The notes under the pieces were generated by a model. It was given only the letters and a program-made list of their open reading frames with translations. It ran no database searches and was not told the origin of the DNA. Shown one piece after another: positions 1 through 5,426 of a stretch of DNA of 7,655 nt; within the stretch, counting starts at the first letter, position 1; every line of letters starts with the position of its first letter. The DNA is taken from the NCBI GenBank assembly GCA_964383565.1, contig CAYLIK010000149.1, forward strand, positions 1 through 7,655, given 5' to 3'. A program made the translations under genes and the position numbers. The DNA comes from CANJQJ01 sp964383565 (GTDB lineage Bacteria > Pseudomonadota > Alphaproteobacteria > Sphingomonadales > Sphingomonadaceae).

Positions 1-362
1 GCCCGCGCGAGCTCCCGATCACCCACATCATGCACGGCCTGGCGAACTACGCGCATCGCATCGGTATTGCACCCAAGATGAATCCGACACGGCGCTTCGC
101 CAAGCTGTTCTGGCAGAGCATCACCCATGGCGGGCGGGTGAATGAACTCAAGCTGTCCGTCGGGCTGTACTTCATGGATGGTTTTGCCTCCGGCATCAAG
201 AAAGGCCTGGAGATGCTGCCGGTGGGCCTGGGCATGCTCAAGACCGGCCGCTTGGACCCCTTCGGCTATTTCACCGCCGGGAAGTGCAAGGGTGCCGGCG
301 ACATCCGCAAGATGATCAAGAAAGCCAAAGAGATCGAAGACAAGCGCAAGGGCTTTGCGTAG
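1..362 (+). CDS. hdrC2: sHdrC-like heterodisulfide reductase subunit C (C-terminal part, 5' end outside window)
   Basis: Open reading frame already running at the left edge (first full codon at base 3), ending at TAG 360-362. The visible ~119 residues begin RELPITHIMHGLANYAHRIG and end in a Lys-rich tail. They resemble the C-terminal part of HdrC-type iron-sulfur proteins of the sulfur-oxidising sHdr complex. The CxxCxxC ferredoxin motifs expected for HdrC would lie upstream and cannot be seen. In the family, HdrC passes electrons between the HdrA flavoprotein and the HdrB noncubane-cluster subunit in the cytoplasm. The best support is context: a two-CCG-domain HdrB follows 147 bases downstream, as hdrC2-hdrB2 do in known sHdr clusters. 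An internal ATG at 30 is probably just a Met codon, because the frame is conserved-looking and open upstream of it. The assignment to C2 rather than C1 is inferred from order. Confidence 0.75.
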   Translation, partial: PRELPITHIMHGLANYAHRIGIAPKMNPTRRFAKLFWQSITHGGRVNELKLSVGLYFMDGFASGIKKGLEMLPVGLGMLKTGRLDPFGYFTAGKCKGAGDIRKMIKKAKEIEDKRKGFA

Positions 363-375
363 TACCCTCAATAAA

Positions 376-476
376 CCCCTCTCCCCTCCGGGGAGAGGGT
401 AGGGTGAGGGGCGAAACGCCACATTCTTGTCACATCATCACCCTCACCCCCGCCCTCTCCCTCAAGGGAGAGGGGG
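376..476. repeat. Dispersed intergenic palindromic element (REP/MITE-like) with two perfect hairpins
   Basis: Two short hairpins are visible. CCCTCTCCCC (377-386) pairs with GGGGAGAGGG (390-399) over a 3-base loop, and CCCTCTCCCT (453-462) pairs with AGGGAGAGGG (465-474) over a 2-base loop. Between them GGGTGAGGG (402-410) is complementary to CCCTCACCC (441-449), so the whole ~100 bases also forms a larger imperfect palindrome. This composition (CTCTCCC...GGGAGAGGGTAGGGTGAGGGG) is a familiar multicopy intergenic repeat in many proteobacteria. It lies inside the hdrC2-hdrB2 gap, where the hairpins could affect mRNA stability or attenuate readthrough. There is no T-run after either hairpin, so it is not called a terminator. 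The copy number in this genome cannot be seen. Confidence 0.75.
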
Positions 477-497
477 TTTGAGATAGCTTCTAGTTTT

Positions 498-503
498 AAG
501 GAG
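498..503 (+). promoter_or_regulatory. Ribosome binding site of hdrB2
   Basis: AAGGAG lies six bases before the ATG at 510. It is the strongest Shine-Dalgarno sequence in the window and fits a highly expressed energy-metabolism gene. It fixes the start codon of hdrB2. Confidence 0.8.
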
Positions 504-509
504 TAGGTT

Positions 510-1412
510 ATGGCGAGAAAAGAATATTCGTTTTATCCGGGCTGCTCCTCCGAGCGCAAGGCCTCGGCCTCGAACTACATGACCTCGGTCGAGTCCATGT
601 GCAAGACGCTGGACATCAAGCTCAACGAAATCCCCGACTGGAACTGCTGCGGCGCGTCCATCGGCTATGCCGAGGGCGGCGAGCTGCCGCGCCACGTGAT
701 GAACGCGCGCAACATCGCGCTGTCCGAGAAGAACGTCGGCAACCAGGACATTGTCGCCACCTGCGCCGCCTGCTGGTTGGGCGCCAAGGAATCGCAGGAG
801 CGCATCAATCATTCCGGCGAGCTGCTGGGGGACATCAACAGCATTCTGTCCGAGGCCGGCCTGAAGTACGAAGGCAAGCAGAAAATCCGCCACATGGTCG
901 AGGTGTTGATCGAAGACCTGGGTTACGAGGAACTCGGCAAACCGGTCAAGAAGCCGCTCGACGGCATCAAGATCGCCGGTTACGTCGGCTGCCAGACCAA
1001 TCGCCCGTTCGGCGTGCTCGGCGAGTCGTTCGAGAATCCGAAATACCTCGACAAGCTGGTCGAGACCGTGGGCGCGACGCCGCTCGAGAGGTACGAGGAA
1101 AAAGTCACCTGCTGCGGCGGTGCCCTGGCGTTTTCCGAGCCCGAGAAGAGTCAGGTGCAGATCAAGAAAATCATCGAGTCGGCCTACGACCACGGCGCCG
1201 ACATGATCGTCACCCCCTGCCCGGTGTGCCAGATGAACGTCGAGGTCTACCAGGGCCAAATCAACAAGAAGTACGGCACCAAGTTCAACATCCCGGTGAC
1301 GTATTACTCCCAGCTCATGGCCGTGGCCTACGGCGCCAGCGCCAAGGAGGCCGGCCTCGACGGCAACATCGTGCGCGCCACCCGGCTCGAAGAGATCGCC
1401 GCCAAGAAGTAA
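510..1412 (+). CDS. hdrB2: sHdrB-like heterodisulfide reductase subunit B (two CCG domains)
   Basis: This 300-residue protein has two complete cysteine-rich CCG domains. The first is C12, C46-C47, C85-x2-C88 (spacing C-x33-CC-x37-CxxC). The second is C161, C201-C202, C237-x2-C240 (spacing C-x39-CC-x34-CxxC). CCG domains in HdrB proteins bind noncubane [4Fe-4S] clusters and form the disulfide/thiol catalytic site. In the sHdr system of sulfur oxidisers the complex acts in the cytoplasm, with lipoate-binding proteins, in oxidising protein-bound sulfane sulfur to sulfite. The length is normal for HdrB, the start is set by AAGGAG at 498-503, and a terminator follows the stop by 20 bases, so it is the last gene of its operon. 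Codon use is strongly biased to C/G-ending codons, more than in the recQ/dprA genes downstream. A truncated second copy of residues 123-244 occurs at the right edge of the window. The family is secure; B2 rather than B1 is inferred from position. Confidence 0.88.
   Translation: MARKEYSFYPGCSSERKASASNYMTSVESMCKTLDIKLNEIPDWNCCGASIGYAEGGELPRHVMNARNIALSEKNVGNQDIVATCAACWLGAKESQERINHSGELLGDINSILSEAGLKYEGKQKIRHMVEVLIEDLGYEELGKPVKKPLDGIKIAGYVGCQTNRPFGVLGESFENPKYLDKLVETVGATPLERYEEKVTCCGGALAFSEPEKSQVQIKKIIESAYDHGADMIVTPCPVCQMNVEVYQGQINKKYGTKFNIPVTYYSQLMAVAYGASAKEAGLDGNIVRATRLEEIAAKK
876..1242 (+). repeat. Direct repeat, copy 1 (internal part of hdrB2)
   Basis: This 367-base internal stretch of hdrB2 (codons 123-244) matches 7288-7655 (368 bases) in the same orientation. 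The length differs by exactly one base, which is the frameshift in copy 2. Over 957-1241 versus the matching 285 bases of copy 2 I count about 25 differences by eye, i.e. roughly 91% identity. The first ~80 bases are less similar. The match may continue past the window's right edge. Confidence 0.85.
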
Positions 1413-1431
1413 ACCGATTTGGTCGTTCGAT

Positions 1432-1460
1432 AAAAAAACCCGCGTAAGCGGGCTTTTTTA
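1432..1460 (+). terminator. Rho-independent terminator after hdrB2
   Basis: Stem CCCGC (1439-1443), loop GTAA (1444-1447), stem GCGGG (1448-1452), then C and six T's (1454-1459). Seven A's (1432-1438) precede the stem, so the hairpin can extend by A-T pairs and could also act on the opposite strand. It begins 19 bases after the hdrB2 stop codon and separates the hdr operon from the cassette downstream. Confidence 0.9.
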
Positions 1461-1949
1461 TCTCCATCCGCCGCGGCCCGCGCCCCTTCGATCGAATCCG
1501 CCGAGCTCGACCAATCCATTCCGGATACCGGATCCGAAGCATTGCCAGCACCGGAGATCGAGTTCGACCAGACCGTGAGTTGGCAACCTACCTGCCCGCC
1601 CCACTGCCCCGAGAGGAGTGGGCGCGGTGAGCTGTGGGCCGGTAACGGACCGCAGCCAGTCCTGACCGCGAATTGGCCGGGCGAACACCGCGACGGCGCG
1701 GGTCTTCGGTAGTCTGCGCCCGACCGTCGTCAGCCTTGACCCGTGACAGGCAGAACGGTACGGTGAGGGTGAAAGGGGGGTTGAATTTCCTATCCTTCTA
1801 CATGGACTGTGTTATCCGGCTCAACGGAAATGTTGTCGCCGTGCGCCGGTCACCGTTCGGGCAACCGAGTATCCGGCGAGAAATCCTCCGAGGCCCGCAT
1901 ACACCAAGATCCGGAGCCTGTTTCGGAGACGCTGAGAAAGCCGTTTGCC
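1461..1949. other. Intergenic stretch without a supportable gene
   Basis: About 490 bases between the hdr terminator and the chosen recQ start. The + frame with codons at 1491, 1494, and so on is open from about 1434 to a TAG at 1710-1712, but it has no ATG/GTG start with a ribosome site and no recognisable domain. It contains an imperfect direct repeat, GAGCTCGACCA (1503-1513) and GAGTTCGACCA (1560-1570), 57 bases apart, read as ELDQS and EFDQT in that frame. The short minus-strand frames here have no family resemblance I can see. The stretch must hold whatever promoter drives recQ, but no convincing -35/-10 pair was found. It could be the decayed end of a lost gene. Confidence 0.5.
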
Positions 1950-3755
1950 ATGACTACAAACCCCGCCGCACTCATCTGGCTCCGCATCGCCCTCAATAAC
2001 CCCACCGTCAACTTCCGCGACGGCCAGTGGGAGGCCATCGACCAATTGGTGAACCAGCGCGGGCGGGTGCTTTGTGTGCAGCGCACCGGGTGGGGCAAGA
2101 GCATGGTCTATTTTGTGTCGGCCAAGCTGATGCGGGAGCAGGGTGCCGGGCCGACGCTGATCATCTCTCCCTTGCTGGCTTTGATGCGCAACCAGATTGA
2201 AGCGGCGAATCGCCTGAAGTTGCGCGCCGAAACCATCAACTCGACCAATTCTGACGATTGGCACGCCGTGCGCCAGCGGCTTTTGAACGATGAGATCGAC
2301 TTGCTATTGATCTCCCCGGAGCGTTTGGCCAACGATGACTTCGTGACCCATACGCTGTTGCCCATCGCGGCGCGCATCGGGCTGCTGGTGATCGACGAGG
2401 CGCACTGCATTTCGGACTGGGGGCACGACTTTCGCCCGGACTATCGGCGCATCGGCCAGATACTCCGTTTGCTGCCACGGAACATCGCGGTGCTGGCAAC
2501 CACGGCCACGGCGAATCGTCGCGTCGAGGCGGATGTGGGCGATCAACTCGGTGGCGGGGTATTGGTTCAACGCGGCCCGCTGGTGCGCGAGAGCTTGGCA
2601 TTGCAGGTGATGCGTTTGCGCAATCCCGCCGAGCGGCTGGCCTGGATGGCCGACCGGATTCTGGCGCTTCCCGGCAGTGGCATCGTTTACACGCTGACCA
2701 CACGGGATACCGACCGGGTTGCCCAGTGGCTGCGGGAGAATGATATCGAGGCGCATGCCTATCATGCGGGCAAGACGGACGAAGAGCGCCAGGCCCTCGA
2801 AGCGGCGCTGTTGGGGAACAAGGTCAAGTGCCTGGTGGCGACCACGGCGCTGGGCATGGGTTACGACAAGCCCGATCTGGGTTTTGTTATCCATTACCAG
2901 ACGCCGGGTTCGGTGGTGTTCTATTACCAGCAGGTTGGGCGGGCGGGGCGCGCCATCGACGAAGCCTTCGGTGTGCTGCTGTCCGGCGACGAGGAAGACG
3001 ACATCAATGCTTACTTCCGCGACACGGCTTTCCCGCCGGAGTGGCAGATCGAGCGGATACTGACCGCCTTGGAAGAATGCGAAACCAACGGCATGACGGT
3101 GCGGGAACTGGAGCGTGTAGCCAACCTGCGTCAGTCGCAGATCGAAAAGGTATTGAAGCTGCTGGTGGTGGAGGATGCTGCCCCGGTAGTGAAGATCGAG
3201 TCCAAATGGAGCCGAACCGCCCGGCCCTTCCGGCTGAACCGGGAGCGGATCGAGCATTTGACCCGGCAGCGTGAGCAGGAATGGGCCGAGATGCAAGCGT
3301 ACATCGATGGGCAGCAGTGCTTGATGCAGTTCCTCGCGGCGGCGCTGGATGATCCACTGGCGCAAGCCTGCGGCAAGTGCGCAGTCTGCCGAGGCGCTCC
3401 CGTGGTTTCCCCCGTCATTTCCGATGCACGGCTGATCAAGGCGCAGCGCTTCGTTCGGCAAAGTGAGATGTTGCTGGAATTGAAGAAGCAATGGGATGTG
3501 TCTGCGCTGTCCCTCTACGCCGCACAGTTTTCCTGGACCAAGGCAAATATTCCGCAGAATCTTCGTGGCGAGCTGGGGCGCATTCTTTCCCGCTGGGGCG
3601 AGCCGGTATGGGGCGAGATGGTCGCGAAGGGCAAGTCCCAGGGACGCTTCGCGGATGATCTGGTGACTGCCTCGGCGGAGTTGATTCAAACCCGCTGGCC
3701 AATGGAATCGCCCCCCCGCATGGGTGACCTGTATTCCATCGACCCGCCACCCTGA
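1950..3755 (+). CDS. RecQ-family ATP-dependent DNA helicase, frameshifted before a PRTase domain
   Basis: The protein is 601 residues from the ATG at 1950. RecQ motifs appear in order: motif 0 FRDGQWEAI (22-30); Walker A RTGWGKS (45-51); Ia TLIISPLLALMRNQ (69-82); DEAH 149-152 followed by CISDWGHDFRP, the RecQ aromatic-rich loop; motif III ATTATA (183-188); motif V around 292-304; motif VI QQVGRAGR (327-334). The RQC-type zinc site is C457, C474, C477, C480 (C-x16-C-x2-C-x2-C), as in E. coli RecQ. A winged-helix-like segment precedes it and no HRDC domain is evident. RecQ enzymes unwind DNA 3'-to-5'. An in-frame GTG at 1809 would add 47 residues without domain character; the ATG at 1950 starts next to motif 0 and has a weak GAGAAAG 9 bases upstream. 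After the C7 run at 3711-3717 the last 12 residues look out of frame; the other frame continues into a phosphoribosyltransferase. It probably descends from a ~700-residue RecQ-PRTase fusion. It is not the housekeeping RecQ. Confidence 0.85.
   Translation: MTTNPAALIWLRIALNNPTVNFRDGQWEAIDQLVNQRGRVLCVQRTGWGKSMVYFVSAKLMREQGAGPTLIISPLLALMRNQIEAANRLKLRAETINSTNSDDWHAVRQRLLNDEIDLLLISPERLANDDFVTHTLLPIAARIGLLVIDEAHCISDWGHDFRPDYRRIGQILRLLPRNIAVLATTATANRRVEADVGDQLGGGVLVQRGPLVRESLALQVMRLRNPAERLAWMADRILALPGSGIVYTLTTRDTDRVAQWLRENDIEAHAYHAGKTDEERQALEAALLGNKVKCLVATTALGMGYDKPDLGFVIHYQTPGSVVFYYQQVGRAGRAIDEAFGVLLSGDEEDDINAYFRDTAFPPEWQIERILTALEECETNGMTVRELERVANLRQSQIEKVLKLLVVEDAAPVVKIESKWSRTARPFRLNRERIEHLTRQREQEWAEMQAYIDGQQCLMQFLAAALDDPLAQACGKCAVCRGAPVVSPVISDARLIKAQRFVRQSEMLLELKKQWDVSALSLYAAQFSWTKANIPQNLRGELGRILSRWGEPVWGEMVAKGKSQGRFADDLVTASAELIQTRWPMESPPRMGDLYSIDPPP
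3711..3717 (+). other. C7 homopolymer at the RecQ/PRTase frameshift
   Basis: Seven C's follow TCG of the helicase frame. With seven, the helicase frame runs 12 odd residues to TGA at 3753-3755. With six (or nine), it would read ...ESPPAWVTCIPSTRHPEL and continue through the PRTase domain to TAA 4054-4056, giving about 701 residues. Runs of C are prone to replication slippage and to sequencing error, and CCC-C is a classic +1 ribosomal slip site. The three explanations cannot be separated here. Confidence 0.8.
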
Positions 3756-4056
3756 GCTGGTACTGGACTTTGCCATGCGCCTGGCCGCCGCACTGGGGAT
3801 TCCATTTCGCCCGGTGTTGATAAAGACCCGCCATACCGAGGAGCAGAAAGGCATGGAGAATCGCTACCACCAGTGTCACAACCTGGACGGGGCATTCGCG
3901 GTTCAGGCTTCGGGGCCGGAATTTGCCAGGCCGGCGTTGCTGGTGGACGATGTATTCGATTCGGGGTGGACGCTGACCCTTGCGGTCGCTCTGCTCCGGC
4001 AGGCGGGCAGCGGGCCGGTGTATCCCTACACGCTCGCGACAACGGCTGCGAAATAA
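3724..4056 (+). CDS. ComF-like phosphoribosyltransferase domain (C-terminal part of the RecQ fusion)
   Basis: About 110 residues with the PRPP-binding signature LLVDDVFDSGWT (hydrophobic strand, two Asp, then D-S-G-x-T), the hallmark of type I phosphoribosyltransferases. Upstream, KTRHTEEQKGMENRYHQC followed by N-x3-AF matches the R-T-x2-Q...R..N...AF pattern of ComF/ComFC proteins. The natural reading enters from upstream (A-W-V-T-C-I-P-S...) and joins the helicase when one C of the C7 run is removed. A GTG at 3724 is the first possible start in this frame but has no clear ribosome site, so independent translation is doubtful. It ends 30 bases before the DprA-like gene. PRTases transfer or cleave phosphoribosyl groups; the substrate of this branch is unknown to me. 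Likely the 3' half of one broken or slippage-expressed gene with 1950-3755. Confidence 0.75.
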   Translation: MTCIPSTRHPELVLDFAMRLAAALGIPFRPVLIKTRHTEEQKGMENRYHQCHNLDGAFAVQASGPEFARPALLVDDVFDSGWTLTLAVALLRQAGSGPVYPYTLATTAAK

Positions 4057-4086
4057 ATGTGCGAAATGAAGACGGTGTGATGAAAC

Positions 4087-5400
4087 ATGAGTGAAAAATC
4101 GACAGCCAGTCTGTCACCCGATACCGAGGCGATTTTGTTGCTGTGCGGTCGTTTTGGCAGTGAGCGCGGCGAGCCGCATTGTGCATCCCAGGCACCCCTG
4201 ACGCAGAAGGAATATGAGCGGCTGACGAAGTGGTTGCTGGAGTGCAAGTTGCGCCCCGGCGATTTGCTCGGTGGCGCTGCGGCTGGCCGGCTGGGCGACC
4301 TTGTTCATGCCGGCCTGGAACCGGCGCGCGTCGAGTCGCTCATCGCACGGGGAACCGCCCTGGCACTGGCCCTGGAGAAATGGCAGCGCAGCGGCTTGTG
4401 GGTGCTGTCTCGCAGCGATGCAGCTTATCCGAGACGCTTGAAGAAGAAGCTTGGGCAGTCCGCGCCGCCGCTGCTGTACGGCGCCGGCGAGACATCGTTG
4501 CTGGACGCGGGTGGGTTGGCGGTGGTCGGTTCGCGAGATGCCTCGGAAGCAGCCCTCGAATTCTCTCGCGACGTGGCCCGCGCTTGTGCGAGAGATGCCC
4601 TGGGCGTTGTCTCTGGCGGTGCCAAGGGCGTGGACGTTGCCGCCATGCAGGGGGCAGGCGAAGCCGGTGGCGTGGTGATTGGTGTTTTGGCTGCCGACTT
4701 GCTGCGTGCCAGCGTCAACCGGCAAAACCGGATGGGCATTCAGTCCGGTCAGCTTGTGTTGACCTCGCCGTTCAATCCCGAGACCGGATTCAATGCCGGA
4801 AACGCGATGGCGCGCAATCGTTACATCTATGCCCTAGCCGATTACGCGCTGGTGGTTGATTCCGCAGAGGGAGAGGGCGGTACGTGGGCCGGCGCCACCG
4901 AAAATTTGCGCCATGCCTGGACGCCACTTTATGTGCGCACGCCGGGTGAAGGCCCGGGCAATGCAGCACTCATCGCAAAGGGGGCACAAGGGTTCGCCTA
5001 CGAATTTTCCGAACGCGCATCGATACGCGAGTTTCTGGGAAAAACTTGTCAGTCCGGCACATCGTCCCTGTTTCAGCAGACTGTTCCAGACGGGGGCGTT
5101 GCGACGACTGAGCAACCCGAGCCTTCGCCGGACACGGTTGATGTTGTCGCCGCCCCCGGGCCGGAGAATGTGGCAGAAGCGGCGCCGTCCGTGGGACTCG
5201 ACATGTTTCAGGATTTCCTTGCCAGACTGCCCTTGCTACTCGGCGAAGCGGCCAAAAACGATGAGGAAATCCGGCTCGCACTGGGTTTGGAGAAAGGACA
5301 GCTCAAGGTCTGGCTGGCCGCCGCCGTCGAACGGGGATTTCTCGAAAAGCGGAAGAAACCAGTGAGCTATGCGCTACCTCGCCAACAGGCGCTTTGCTAA
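4087..5400 (+). CDS. DprA/Smf-like DNA-processing protein with winged-helix C-terminus
   Basis: The 437-residue protein has three parts. The N-terminal ~110 residues are helical and SAM-like in character. A DprA Rossmann (SLOG) domain spans about 112-315, with YPRRLKKKL, P-P-L-L-Y-G (127-132), VVGSR (146-150), SGGAKGVDVAAM (176-187, family SG-A-G-D--A) and ARNRYIYAL (242-250, family RNR-I--L). A Pro/Ala/Glu-rich linker (~333-368) is followed by a winged helix (~371-430) like that at the C-terminus of many DprA proteins. DprA binds incoming ssDNA and loads RecA in transformation; SLOG relatives bind nucleotides in conflict systems. It is longer and more divergent than housekeeping DprA, so gene symbol dprA is not assigned. 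The start at 4087 has only a weak GGTG (4074-4077). It lies 30 bases after the PRTase stop and overlaps or nearly abuts the next gene, so all three were probably co-transcribed. Confidence 0.85.
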   Translation: MSEKSTASLSPDTEAILLLCGRFGSERGEPHCASQAPLTQKEYERLTKWLLECKLRPGDLLGGAAAGRLGDLVHAGLEPARVESLIARGTALALALEKWQRSGLWVLSRSDAAYPRRLKKKLGQSAPPLLYGAGETSLLDAGGLAVVGSRDASEAALEFSRDVARACARDALGVVSGGAKGVDVAAMQGAGEAGGVVIGVLAADLLRASVNRQNRMGIQSGQLVLTSPFNPETGFNAGNAMARNRYIYALADYALVVDSAEGEGGTWAGATENLRHAWTPLYVRTPGEGPGNAALIAKGAQGFAYEFSERASIREFLGKTCQSGTSSLFQQTVPDGGVATTEQPEPSPDTVDVVAAPGPENVAEAAPSVGLDMFQDFLARLPLLLGEAAKNDEEIRLALGLEKGQLKVWLAAAVERGFLEKRKKPVSYALPRQQALC

Positions 5401-5414
5401 CCCAAGGACGAATT

Positions 5415-5420
5415 GAGAGG
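5415..5420 (+). promoter_or_regulatory. Ribosome binding site deciding the SWIM gene start
   Basis: GAGAGG lies six bases before GTG 5427. The longest frame would begin at TTG 5394, inside the dprA stop region, but that codon has no comparable upstream site. The GTG is therefore preferred. Confidence 0.55.
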
Positions 5421-5426
5421 TTCGTT

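Noticed and set aside
462..1259. 265-codon minus-strand frame opposite hdrB2
   Set aside because: Leu/Ala/Asp/Val-rich mirror of biased codons; the + strand has two complete CCG domains. The same shadow recurs at 7346-7606 opposite copy 2, as expected from the repeat.
599..1447. 282-codon + strand frame overlapping hdrB2
   Set aside because: Arg-rich composition typical of an out-of-frame reading of a GC-rich gene; no ribosome site or domain.
1781..1815. Possible promoter TTGAAT ... TGTTAT upstream of recQ
   Set aside because: The spacer would be 23 bases, too long for a sigma-70 promoter, and no better -10 fits.
1809..1949. 47-codon N-terminal extension of RecQ from GTG 1809
   Set aside because: No ribosome site, no domain character, and the ATG at 1950 sits where RecQ-family proteins normally begin.
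2304..3854. 516-codon open frame on the minus strand opposite recQ
   Set aside because: It has no recognisable domain, and the + strand over the same bases has all RecQ motifs in order. It is an antisense shadow of GC-rich codons.
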